From positions 62,001 to 126,000 of the forward strand of contig DAONJS010000005.1 in assembly GCA_035405785.1 (NCBI GenBank): 64,000 nt of DNA. The letters run 5' to 3'. The DNA comes from BPGX01 sp035405785 (GTDB taxonomy: Bacteria; Bacteroidota; Bacteroidia; B-17B0; Aurantibacillaceae). This document shows, piece by piece, positions 50,615 to 60,100 of this stretch (its first letter is position 1; every line of letters starts with the position of its first letter). Made by a program: the position numbers and the translations under genes. The notes beneath the pieces are model-generated. The model was not told where the DNA came from, did no database searches, and saw only the letters and a program-made list of their open reading frames with translations.

Positions 50615-51556
50615 TTATTTCTTTGATTTAATGTACTCTTTTGAATGGTGATCCCATCCTTCTGCAACCCTGAATATGTGTAAAACATAAGGGAATAAAG
50701 CATCTAAACTTTCTTTAACTCCATTTGACGAACCCGGCAAACATAGAATTAAGGTGTTTTTTATTTTACCGGCAATTCCCCTTGAAAGCATTGCATAAGG
50801 TGTTCTTTGTTGTCCATAAGATCGTGCGGCTTCCATAATACCGGGAATTTCTGTATCTAATAAAGGTTTCACTGCTTCGGGAGTAACATCTGTTGGAGAA
50901 AGTCCTGTGCCACCTGTTGAAACGATTAAATCAATATCTTTATTTAGTGCATTTTGAATAGTTTGTTGAATCATTTCAATATTGTCGGGAATAATAATAT
51001 ACTCTTCAACCTGAATACCTAATTCATTTAATTTATCTTTGATGATAATCCCAGATTTATCAGATTTTTTTCCTTTTGAAATACTATCAGACATCACAAT
51101 TACAGATGCTCGTAATTTTCTTGCAACTTTTTCAAACCCTTTGAAGTCGCTTTTTCCACCTGTTTTTTCAAGAAGTTTTATTTCTTTAATAACAATGCTC
51201 TGGTCAAGCGGTTTCAACATATCATAAATTGTCAAAGCCACAACAGATGCACCATGAAGTGCTTCCATTTCACAACCAGTTTTGTTGATACTTTTTACCA
51301 ACAAATGTATAATGATTTGATTTTCTGTAAATGAAAAATTTACATCACACCCATCAATGGGTATAGGATGGCAATGCGGAATAACAGAAGATGTGTTTTT
51401 TACGGCTAAAAAACCTGCCGCTTTTGAAATTGGTAAAATGTCTTTTTTAGGTAAATCATTAGATTTTATTTTTTGAATAATTTCAGAAGTTGTTTCAATA
51501 ATTGCTTCTGCTGTTGCTGTTCTTAGTGTTGAAATTTTTGTGGTTATATCTCTCAT
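50615..51556 (-). CDS. moaC: MoaC-MoaB/MogA fusion, molybdenum cofactor synthesis
   Basis: A 313-residue fused enzyme. The N-terminal half (1-150) is cPMP synthase MoaC: RDITTKISTLRTATAEAI, the PHCHPIPIDG motif and TGCEMEALHGASVVALTIYD. The C-terminal half (150-313) is a MoaB/MogA-type domain: SVIVMSDSISKGKKSDKSG, VSTGGTGLSPTDVTPEAV and CLPGSSNGVKESLDALFPYVLHIF, with LPGSS in place of LPGSP. It catalyses both the step after MoaA and the adenylylation of molybdopterin. ATG at 51556 gives the standard MoaC start; the in-frame extension to 51595 overlaps moaD. Last gene of the Moco operon. Confidence 0.95.
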   Translation of the reverse strand: MRDITTKISTLRTATAEAIIETTSEIIQKIKSNDLPKKDILPISKAAGFLAVKNTSSVIPHCHPIPIDGCDVNFSFTENQIIIHLLVKSINKTGCEMEALHGASVVALTIYDMLKPLDQSIVIKEIKLLEKTGGKSDFKGFEKVARKLRASVIVMSDSISKGKKSDKSGIIIKDKLNELGIQVEEYIIIPDNIEMIQQTIQNALNKDIDLIVSTGGTGLSPTDVTPEAVKPLLDTEIPGIMEAARSYGQQRTPYAMLSRGIAGKIKNTLILCLPGSSNGVKESLDALFPYVLHIFRVAEGWDHHSKEYIKSKK

Positions 51557-51581
51557 AAATATAAATTTTAGTTTGTTAATA

Positions 51582-51842
51582 TCATCCTCCTGCAAAAGGT
51601 GGTAAAAAGATGATTTCAGAATATTCTAATTTAGAAAAATCTGTATTGTGATGATTAATATCCTGGTATTTAATGATTTTTTCATTCACTGCAATTTTGA
51701 TGTCAGGGCTTTGTAATTTTGGATATATGGTATAAATATGATGAATGAGATCTAATAAATGACCAGAAAAATCAATGGTTTCAGAATTTTTACCTGCATA
51801 ATCCTGAGCAATGCCATAATAACTTATTTTTATTTTTGCCAT
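51582..51842 (-). CDS. moaD: Molybdopterin synthase sulfur-carrier subunit MoaD
   Basis: A ubiquitin-like sulfur carrier of 86 residues. It ends in PPFAGG, the double glycine whose thiocarboxylate gives sulfur to MoaE. The start KIKISYYGIAQDYAGKNSE and the VNEKIIKYQ middle fit the beta-grasp fold. It lies 3 bases after mobA and 25 bases before the MoaC-MoaB start, inside the operon; its partner MoaE is encoded elsewhere (41345-41779). Confidence 0.93.
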   Translation of the reverse strand: MAKIKISYYGIAQDYAGKNSETIDFSGHLLDLIHHIYTIYPKLQSPDIKIAVNEKIIKYQDINHHNTDFSKLEYSEIIFLPPFAGG

Positions 51843-51845
51843 AAT

Positions 51846-52409
51846 TTATTTATTTGATTGTAAAAATTGTTCAACATCTTCTTTTGTATTGATATTAGCA
51901 AAAAATAATTTATACTCTTCTGGAAATTCAACAAACATTGCTTTTGATTGTTGTATAAGATGCTGAAGTTTAAAATCTTTTTTATTTATTTGAGAATATG
52001 CAATGGGTAAAATACTCTTAAAATAAATTGCACAAAGAGGTTGAATATTTTCTTTAATTTTGGGAATAATACAATTTACAGATTGAGTGTTTAATATAAG
52101 TTTTTCAATAATTTGTTGTGATACAAAAGGACTGTCGCAGGAAACTATCAAATTCATTTCTTCATCAGAATACTCTAACCCACTTACCAGTCCTGCAATG
52201 GGACCAATATCTTTTATTTTATCTTTGATTATGGGTAATTTTAAATAATCATAATCATTTGTATTGGCACTGATAATTATTTTTTTTGCAAAAGGAGAAA
52301 TGTTTTTAATGATAATTTCAATCAAAGGTTGATTTTGGAAAGTGAGTAATCCCTTTGAAATTCCATTTAATCGTGTGGCTTTTCCACCTGCCAGAATGAT
52401 TGCGTTCAT
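51846..52409 (-). CDS. mobA: Molybdenum cofactor guanylyltransferase MobA
   Basis: Adds GMP to molybdopterin to make the bis-MGD cofactor needed by NarG. The 187-residue protein has the nucleotide-binding LAGGKATRLNGISKGLL motif (Gly-Gly, Arg, Lys), IKDIGPIAGLVSGLEY and VSCDSPFVS (metal-binding Asp). It overlaps moeA by 4 bases at its start and leads into moaD. Confidence 0.95.
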   Translation of the reverse strand: MNAIILAGGKATRLNGISKGLLTFQNQPLIEIIIKNISPFAKKIIISANTNDYDYLKLPIIKDKIKDIGPIAGLVSGLEYSDEEMNLIVSCDSPFVSQQIIEKLILNTQSVNCIIPKIKENIQPLCAIYFKSILPIAYSQINKKDFKLQHLIQQSKAMFVEFPEEYKLFFANINTKEDVEQFLQSNK

Positions 52410-53605
52410 CGGAGTAAATATACATTAACTAATTCATTTTTTCTTTTAGAATTTTCTAATACAATCAATCCATTGGCTTTTGCAGAAGTTATAAGCATGT
52501 GAGAATCTTGTTTTTCTGGAATTGTAATCCCATTATTTTCAATGTTAGCAAAAAGAATTCTGCTGCGATTGTCATTGATTAAATAATCATTATTTAATGG
52601 TAATTGTAAAACTGGCAAAATCCATTCCTTATTTGTTTGATAACATTTTAATAAATACCTTAAAATGTACCAGTAAAAACAAGTTAATGTTGCTCTTGGA
52701 TTACCGGGTAATGCAAATATAATTTTACTCGTATCATTATGAACAGCAAAAACAAATGGTTTACCTGGTTTTTGTGCTACTTTATCAAATTTAATTTGAA
52801 ATCCTAATTTTTGAATAATGGGTTTTGTAAAATCATAATCTCCTACAGAAACACCTCCTGTTGTAATAACAATATCACAAGTATCAGTAGCATTTTTGAT
52901 TGCTGAAAAAATTTTCTTTTCATCATCAGGAACAATTTCATACTGAACATTTGCATTAAAGTATTTTTTCAGTAAGTTAGCAAGCATAATGCCATTTGAT
53001 TCAAATTTTTCTCCCGCCTGAATATCTTTGTCATCAATAGATTTTAATTCATTTCCTGTAACTACAATTTTTATTGAAAAAAGTTTATATGTTTTTATTG
53101 TTCTGATACCCAATGATGCTAAAACAGCAATATGTTCCGCATCAATTATAGTGCCTCTGGAAAATAACTTTTCACCTCTTGACAATTCTTCACCTGCCTT
53201 TCTGATGTTTTGAAAATCTTTTACATTTTCTAAATTAAATCTGACTGTATTTTTTGAAATATCAACATCTGCATATTCTTTCATTATTATACAATTTACA
53301 GAAGAAGGCACCATTGCCCCTGTAAAAATTTTATAGGTACCTTCTGCAAATACTTGCTCATCAATATTTAAATTATCACCGGCTTTAATTTCACCCTTAA
53401 TAATCCATTTTTTATCTTTAATAAAATTTTCTTTACGAATAGCATAACCATCTACTGCAGATTGATTAAACGAAGGAACATCTGTTGGAGAAAAAATATC
53501 TTCTGCTAAAATTCTTTTCAAAGAATCAGATACTTTTACTTCTTCAATATTAACTGGTAATAATTGATTAAAAATAATATCACACGCTTCCGATAAACTA
53601 ACCAT
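52406..53605 (-). CDS. moeA: Molybdopterin molybdenumtransferase MoeA
   Basis: Inserts molybdate into adenylylated molybdopterin. The 399-residue protein shows SPTDVPSFNQSAVDGYAIRK (domain 1 and 2 substrate loop), the KAGEELSRGEKL block, IVVTGNELKS, and the MoaB-like domain VITTGGVSVGDYDFTKPIIQ with FALPGNPRATLTCFYWYI. A C-terminal domain IV ends in GLIVLENSKRK. Its promoter is not evident: no TAnnTTTG element and no FNR-type box occur in the 37 bases before it, so it is probably read from the nar operon upstream. Confidence 0.96.
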   Translation of the reverse strand: MVSLSEACDIIFNQLLPVNIEEVKVSDSLKRILAEDIFSPTDVPSFNQSAVDGYAIRKENFIKDKKWIIKGEIKAGDNLNIDEQVFAEGTYKIFTGAMVPSSVNCIIMKEYADVDISKNTVRFNLENVKDFQNIRKAGEELSRGEKLFSRGTIIDAEHIAVLASLGIRTIKTYKLFSIKIVVTGNELKSIDDKDIQAGEKFESNGIMLANLLKKYFNANVQYEIVPDDEKKIFSAIKNATDTCDIVITTGGVSVGDYDFTKPIIQKLGFQIKFDKVAQKPGKPFVFAVHNDTSKIIFALPGNPRATLTCFYWYILRYLLKCYQTNKEWILPVLQLPLNNDYLINDNRSRILFANIENNGITIPEKQDSHMLITSAKANGLIVLENSKRKNELVNVYLLR

Positions 53606-53642
53606 AAATTTTACATAATTGGTTGTAAATTTACTAAAGTTT

Positions 53643-54098
53643 TTACTCTAAAATAATACGACCATCATTGGGTTCATTCAGATTCACTCTTACCTTATAC
53701 TTTTTATTCATTTTAATAGAATCTTTTGGAAATGGAAAATAATTGTTACAATTCTGATAAACATTTCCATCTAAATTATACTTAAACAACACACCATCTT
53801 CATTTTTTGAAGTTTTGCAAAAACCGATTATCTCTCCTTCTGTAAATTTATAATTATGGTAGATATTATAATTTTTACGAATTTCGGGAGTGATAAAAAG
53901 TATAACTATAATACATACCAGAACTAAAGCAATTCTGATAAGTTTATTTCTTTCCTTTTTTGCTGTAAAAACTTTCAGTACATTAATAATAACTCCAATA
54001 ATTGCCGCACAAAGAACAACTGCGTCCGCTAATATAGTTATCAATAATTCTTCATCACTTACAATAGAAAGAATAATCAAAGATATTGTGTTTTCCAC
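53643..54098 (-). CDS. Small membrane protein between narI and moeA, unknown function
   Basis: A 151-residue protein with two membrane helices (about residues 22-44 and 52-72, the second LIRIALVLVCIIVILFI) and a soluble C-terminal part of about 80 residues made of beta-strands (FTEGEIIGFCKTS, VLFKYNLDGNVYQNC, KYKVRVNLNEPNDGRIILE), which looks like a small DUF3592-type domain. No family is certain. It follows narI by 6 bases and precedes moeA by 37, so it travels with the nitrate-respiration operon. Confidence 0.72.
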   Translation of the reverse strand: MENTISLIILSIVSDEELLITILADAVVLCAAIIGVIINVLKVFTAKKERNKLIRIALVLVCIIVILFITPEIRKNYNIYHNYKFTEGEIIGFCKTSKNEDGVLFKYNLDGNVYQNCNNYFPFPKDSIKMNKKYKVRVNLNEPNDGRIILE

Positions 54099-54104
54099 TG
54101 TTCA

Positions 54105-54833
54105 TTAATTATTTTTCGGATATTTTACCACCCATGGAGAATTAGGACTTCTAAGTGTTCTTCTGTCTCTGTACCAAATAACAAGTTGATAAGGTCTGCC
54201 AATATAATGTAATGGTGCTACCAAAAAGTGAACAAGACGAGTAAATGGGAATATGCCAATAATCAGGAATGCTCCAATAATGTGAATTTTTACCACCCAT
54301 GGTAATGCTAATACTGCCTGAATATCAGGTGATAAAGAAAATATAGACCATAAATAAGGTGTCATAACTGATGCAAACCAAGATGAACCCCATCTGTAAC
54401 TATAAGCTACCCATAAACCAAAAAATATCTGAACAAGTAAAAGGAGTTCAATAAGAATGTCCATTTTATTAGTAACCACTTTTAAACGAGGTTCAGTTAA
54501 TCTTCTTACAAAAAGATTTATAAGTCCAATTAAGGCACTAATTCCAAAAATAAATCCAGTAATTTCTAAAATAAGCAATCTTACAGGATGTCCATTCCAA
54601 AGAATAATACTTCTTGGGAAAAGGAAAGCAATCAAGTGTCCTAAAAATACTACTAATATTCCCCAGTGAAAAGGTTGAGATCCCCAAAATAATCGTCGTC
54701 CTTCTAAAAATTCTGATGATAAAGATGAAACTTTGTAGCCGTACTTTGAATAGCGAAAAATTGTGCCAATTAAAAATGTTGCAAGTGCGGCATAGGGCAA
54801 ACCAATAAATAAGAAATTGTTAAGTGTATCCAT
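54105..54833 (-). CDS. narI: Respiratory nitrate reductase gamma subunit (cytochrome b)
   Basis: The diheme b membrane subunit that oxidises quinol and passes electrons to NarH. The 242-residue protein has five helices. Heme ligands: His56 and His66 in SQPFHWGILVVFLGHLIAF near the N-terminus, and a histidine pair near the end in KIHIIGAFLIIGIFPFTRLVHFLVAP. The tail GRPYQLVIWYRDRR matches the NarI ending. The operon order here is G, H, J, I as in E. coli narGHJI. Confidence 0.96.
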   Translation of the reverse strand: MDTLNNFLFIGLPYAALATFLIGTIFRYSKYGYKVSSLSSEFLEGRRLFWGSQPFHWGILVVFLGHLIAFLFPRSIILWNGHPVRLLILEITGFIFGISALIGLINLFVRRLTEPRLKVVTNKMDILIELLLLVQIFFGLWVAYSYRWGSSWFASVMTPYLWSIFSLSPDIQAVLALPWVVKIHIIGAFLIIGIFPFTRLVHFLVAPLHYIGRPYQLVIWYRDRRTLRSPNSPWVVKYPKNN

Positions 54834-54866
54834 AATTTTGAGTTTTTAGTGGTTAGTTTGTTGTTT

Positions 54867-55532
54867 TTATGATAGTTTTTCAATATTTAATTCTTCTTCA
54901 ATGCTGGATAAAAATCCGTTATGTTTACTTTCAATAATCACTTCTTTTGCATTGAATTTCTTTTCAAGGAATAATTTTAGTGCAATTAAGATATTTACAT
55001 AAATGTCTCTGAATTCTTTCGATTTTTCAATCAATGCTTTTTGATGTTTCAGATAAATTTTACATTTTTGCTCAAATACTTTAGAATCAAAATCAGCAAT
55101 TATTCTTTTAATAGCAGGATAAACCAGATGGTTAATTAGTTCTTCTTTAAGCAAATTATCTTCCAATACATCTAAAAGCGACAAAACATTTGGTAAATAA
55201 TCTGCTAATTCATTACCGCAATTCACACCGTATTTATTCATTTCATTATTAAGATTGACTAATAATTCTGCTCGTTTATAGTCATCACCAAATAATATGT
55301 ATCCAACATCCATTGTAGTGATTGATTGTACTTCAAAAGTTTGAGTAAATATCTCCTCTTGTTCTTTTAACCCTGTTTTTTCAAGGTAATAAAAGAAAAC
55401 TTTTAAGTAATCATTGATTTCAGAAGCCGATTTTTTATCCAATGAAGCATCAATTCTTTTTATTAATGAAATTGTGTTTTTTTTCAGATTACCATTTGGA
55501 TATTTCAGTATTTCACTAAATAATTGCAGCAT
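54867..55532 (-). CDS. narJ: Nitrate reductase assembly chaperone NarJ
   Basis: TorD-type chaperone that holds NarG during cofactor insertion and docking to NarI. The 221-residue protein is all-helical, with LQLFSEILKYPNG at the start, the VGYILFGDDYKRAELLVNLN block (the conserved Y-x-x-FGDDYKRAE region) and GVNCGNELADYLPNVLSLL. It lacks cofactors and is not part of the final enzyme. 10 bases after narH and 33 before narI. Confidence 0.92.
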   Translation of the reverse strand: MLQLFSEILKYPNGNLKKNTISLIKRIDASLDKKSASEINDYLKVFFYYLEKTGLKEQEEIFTQTFEVQSITTMDVGYILFGDDYKRAELLVNLNNEMNKYGVNCGNELADYLPNVLSLLDVLEDNLLKEELINHLVYPAIKRIIADFDSKVFEQKCKIYLKHQKALIEKSKEFRDIYVNILIALKLFLEKKFNAKEVIIESKHNGFLSSIEEELNIEKLS

Positions 55533-55542
55533 ATTTTTAATT

Positions 55543-57093
55543 TTAAATTCCTCTTACAGGTTTTTCAGTAAATCCAAATCCTACAGAACCTTTTCTGTCT
55601 CCGGTATTTTCTAATAATTCCATTGCTTCTTCTCTATGTGCGGCAGGTATTACAAATCTATCATCAAATTTCGCTAAAGATGTTAAGTAATAGATATTTT
55701 CGGCAGTTTGAGGAGTATAACCTACTTCTTTCAATACTGCTTCTGCCTTATCTAATGGAATGTCACCTACAGTTTTTGCTCTTCTCCAAATTCTAATTGC
55801 AAGAAGTTTTTTCAATTTATCTTTAACTTTGTTTTCATCACCAGCACTAAACAAATTAGCCATGTATTTTAATGGGAATCTTGATTTTTCAATTACTCCA
55901 AAAATCTCATCCATACTTGTATCATATTTCCAGTCATCAGGCCATATTTTAGCAATAGGATCTAATTGGTTTTTAAGATGTTCATTAGTAGATTTGCTTA
56001 AAGATGCCATTACTGGTAACATTGGTGGAACATAAAACAACATTGGTAAAGTTCTAAATTCAGGGTGAAGAGGCAATGCTAATCCCCATTCTTTAATAAA
56101 TTTATAGGTTGGAGAGTATTGAGCGGCTTTGATAGTAGAATCTGGTATACCGTTTTCTCTTGCATTTTTTATTACATTTGGATCAAATGGATCTAAAATC
56201 ATATTTAATTGCATATCTACCAAAGCACTCTCATCAGCACTTGCTACCTTTTCAATCATATCTGCATCGTATAGTACAACACCTAAATATCTGATTCTAC
56301 CTACACAAGAGTGCATACATGCAGGAGCAAGACCAGCTTCAATTCTTGGAAAACACAAAATACATTTTTCTGATTTTCCTGTGTGCCAGTTATAATAAGA
56401 TTTTTTATAAGGACATGCCGTTACACACATTCTCCAAGCTCTACATACTTCCTGATTGATAAGAACAACTCCATCTTCACCTCTTTTATAAATTGCTCCA
56501 GATGGACATGAAGCAACACAAGCAGGATTCAAACAATGATTACAAATTCTTGGTAAATAAAAGAAAGCCATTTTTTCTAACTGGAACATGGCTTCCTGTT
56601 CAGCAGGAGATAAATTTTCTAAATTAGGGTCTTTTCTTGCATAATCGGGTGTTCCACTTAAATCATCATCCCAGTTTGGTCCCATCTTTATATCCATTGG
56701 TTCCCCTGTTATCAATGAAATAGGACGAGCAGTAGGTTGATCATTGCCTTCAGGGGCTTCAATTAGATTTAAATATCTGTAGGTAAATGGTTCATAGTAA
56801 TCATCAATTACAGGTAAATGTGGGTTATGAAATATATTCAATAATCCCTTCTTTTTACCTGCACCTCTCAAATCAATTTTTCCATTTTGTTTTTCCCATC
56901 CGCCTTTATATATTCTTTGGTCTTCCCATTTAGTAGGGTATCCAGTTCCTGGTTTTGTTTCAACATTGTTCCACCACATATACTCTGCTCCTTTTCTGTC
57001 TGTCCAGATATTTTTACAGGCAATGGAGCAAGTATGACAACCTATACATTTGTCCAAGTGGAAAATCATTGACATTTGTGCTCTTACATTCAT
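55543..57093 (-). CDS. narH: Respiratory nitrate reductase beta subunit (Fe-S)
   Basis: Electron-transfer subunit with three [4Fe-4S] and one [3Fe-4S] cluster. The 516-residue protein has Cys16, Cys19, Cys22, Cys26 (DKCIGCHTCSIACKNIW), then CNHCLNPACVASCPSGAIY, CRAWRMCVTACPYKKSYY (Trp in place of one Cys gives the [3Fe-4S] cluster) and KCILCFPRIEAGLAPACMHSC. All sixteen ligands expected are present apart from that Trp. The KLLAIRIWRRA stretch and the C-terminal region follow the NarH layout. Confidence 0.97.
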   Translation of the reverse strand: MNVRAQMSMIFHLDKCIGCHTCSIACKNIWTDRKGAEYMWWNNVETKPGTGYPTKWEDQRIYKGGWEKQNGKIDLRGAGKKKGLLNIFHNPHLPVIDDYYEPFTYRYLNLIEAPEGNDQPTARPISLITGEPMDIKMGPNWDDDLSGTPDYARKDPNLENLSPAEQEAMFQLEKMAFFYLPRICNHCLNPACVASCPSGAIYKRGEDGVVLINQEVCRAWRMCVTACPYKKSYYNWHTGKSEKCILCFPRIEAGLAPACMHSCVGRIRYLGVVLYDADMIEKVASADESALVDMQLNMILDPFDPNVIKNARENGIPDSTIKAAQYSPTYKFIKEWGLALPLHPEFRTLPMLFYVPPMLPVMASLSKSTNEHLKNQLDPIAKIWPDDWKYDTSMDEIFGVIEKSRFPLKYMANLFSAGDENKVKDKLKKLLAIRIWRRAKTVGDIPLDKAEAVLKEVGYTPQTAENIYYLTSLAKFDDRFVIPAAHREEAMELLENTGDRKGSVGFGFTEKPVRGI

Positions 57094-57120
57094 AATTTTA
57101 GTTTTTAGTATTAATGATGA

Positions 57121-60100
57121 TTACCATATTACTTTTTTCATTTTTCTAACTAGTACATGGGTATCTCTTTGAGGTGCAACGGGTCCCCAGTAATTGAAGT
57201 GATAAGAAAATTGTCCGTAGCCCCCACACAAATAATTTGGTTTAAGGTGAATTCTTGTAACACTATTATGCCCACCACCTCTGTAAGGGCGAGATTCTGA
57301 TTTTGGCACAATAGTTCTTTCAGGAACATGGTATACAATACATACACCTCTCGGAATTCTGGAACTTACAACTGCACGAGTTACATAAACACCATGGTCA
57401 TTGATTACCTCTACCCAATCATTATCTTTAATACCCATTTCTTCTGCATCTTTTTCATTTACCCAGCATGGCTCTATACCTCTGTTCAATGTTAGCATTC
57501 TTAAAGTATCACCATAAGTAGAGTGAATATGCCATTTTCCGTGTGGAGTAAGATAATTTAATACTTTTGCTGAAGGATCATCTTTTAATGTTTCTTTAAG
57601 GTCACCATATACTTCAAAATTTGGTTCTGGTTTATAAGTTGGTAAATGTTCACCAAATGCAATATACATTTCATGATCCAAATAAAAATGTTGTCTTCCT
57701 GTTAATGTTCTCCATGGCACCAAACGTTCAACATTGTATGTATAAGGAGCGTATGCTCTTCCGTTATTCATAAGTCCTGACCATAATGGTGAAGTATTAT
57801 ACCTTCTTGGTTGTGCCTGTAAATCTTTGTATTGTAGATGTAAATCTTTAGATCCTTCTGCTAAATCTGCTAATACCAATCCGGTTTTTTTCTCCATATT
57901 TTTATATGCTCTATAATTCAATTTTCCATTAGTAAGTGTAGATAGATGTAGCACTGCATTAGCTGCCCACTCATCTTCTTTAATAGATGGATAAATTTCT
58001 CCATTCCATTCTTCCTTTGGAAAATGATTAGATGTTATCATTTCTTCATAAGCATCATCGGCTTCATATTTTACACCATGAGCACCTAATCCATTGGTTT
58101 TGATATTTTTGCCTAATAAGCAGAATTTTTCATAAAGTTTAGTATAATCTCTTTCAACGATGGCTATACTATGAGTTGTTTTACCTGGGATAAAATCACA
58201 TTCTCCTGAATACCAATCTTTAATACTAGGTTGAGTAATTTCTCCCGGACTATCATGAGATATAGGGGATATCACAACATCTTTGTAAGTACCCTGCATG
58301 TGTTTTGCAGCCATTTCAGAAGTGGCTTTTGCGATTAATTTAAATATATCCCAATCGGTTTTTGCTTCCCAAACAGGTGCTACTGCAGCAGAAAGAGGAT
58401 GTATGAATGAATGAAGGTCTGTTGAATTCAAATCTGCTTTTTCATACCAAGATGCCGCAGGTAAAACAATATCAGAATATAATGCTGAAGAATCCATTCT
58501 AAAATTAAGGTCTACTACCAAATCCATTTTTCCTTCAGGTGCAATATCTCTCCATGTTACTTCTTCTGTTTTCACCTCATTATCTTTAGTAATAGAATTA
58601 TGATGGGTACCTAAATAATGTTTAAGTGCATATTCATGACCCTTCATACTACCTACAATAGCATTTCCTCTCCAAATAAACCACACTCTTGGCCAATTTT
58701 CTGGAGCTTCTGGATCAGCCACTGCATATTTTAATTGCTTAGATTTTAATTTTTCAGAAACATATTTAATAATCTCTTCATTTGTTTTTGCTCCGCCTTT
58801 TTCTACAGCTTCTTTTCCCAATTGAATTGGGTTTTCATTAAACTGTGGGTAATAGGGCATCCATCCATTTCTTACTGCTTTATATATCATGTCAGCAGTA
58901 TGCTTTTGAGATAAAGCATTTTTAGGAACAGTGTGGTATCTTGTATGATTACCATCATAACGATATTGAGAAGTATTGATATAATGCCATAGTGGAGCTT
59001 GCTGTAAACGAACAGCATTCACCCAGTCACGGGCAAAGGCAATAGTTCCCCAAGAATCGGATGGTGCTAATTTTTCTTGCCCTACATAGTGGTTAAGGCC
59101 TCCACCATTTACACCTACACATCCACAAAGCATCAGAGCCATTGCTCCTGCTCTGTAAATTAAGTTTTGATGATACCAGTGGTTAATACCTGCACCAATT
59201 ATTATCATACATTTACCGTGAGTAATATCTGCTGTTTTTGCCCATTCTCTTGCAAAAGAGATAACAGTTTTTGCATCAATTCCTGTAATCATTTCTTGCC
59301 AAGCAGGTGTATATGATTGTACGGGATCATTATAGTCAGATGGATATTCACCTGATAATCCTCTTGAAACACCATATTGAGCAAATGTCAAATCATAAAC
59401 AGTAGTAACTGGAATTTTTTTACCATCTACTGTTGCAACATATTTTACAGGAACACCTCTTTTATGTTGTTTGTCAAATGCGAAGTCGGTTATTTCTACC
59501 TGTAAAACTTCATCTTTGTTATCTAAGAATGTTAAAAGCGGATCGTAACTTTTATCTGTTACACCACATTCAAGTTTCATATTCCATTTTCCACCTTCTT
59601 TTGCCCAACGGAAACCAACGCTACCTTTTGGAACAACAAATTCACCTGTTTTTGAATCAATATTCAAAAATTGCCAATCTCCGTTTTCAATATTCTTAAA
59701 TTTATCTATTCTGTTTGCTCTTAATAATCTTCCAGGTTTAAATACTCCATTTTCATTTACTAATTCTACTAAGTATGGAGAATCTGTATATTGTTTAATA
59801 TATTTAATAAAATATTCACTTGGATTTTCATAATGAAATTCTTTTAGAATCACATGTGTAGCGGCCATCCAGAAAGCGCCGTCAGTACCTGCATGGAGAG
59901 GTATCCATTGATCAGCATATTTACAAACCTGACTAAAATCTGGTGAAAATACAACTGCTTTTGTTCCATTATGTCTGGATTCAGCAAAAAAGTGACAATC
60001 GGGAGTACGGGTCATATTCAAACATGCACCCATATCTGCAATCATTTTAGCATTATACCAATCAGCACTTTCACAAACATCAGTTTGCTCTCCCCATATT

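Noticed and set aside
51557..51595. Upstream in-frame extension of the MoaC-MoaB fusion
   Set aside because: It overlaps the end of moaD and precedes the standard MoaC start MRDIT.
53606..53642. Separate regulated promoter for moeA
   Set aside because: The 37-base gap has neither a TAnnTTTG element nor an FNR-type box; read-through from the nar operon is simpler.
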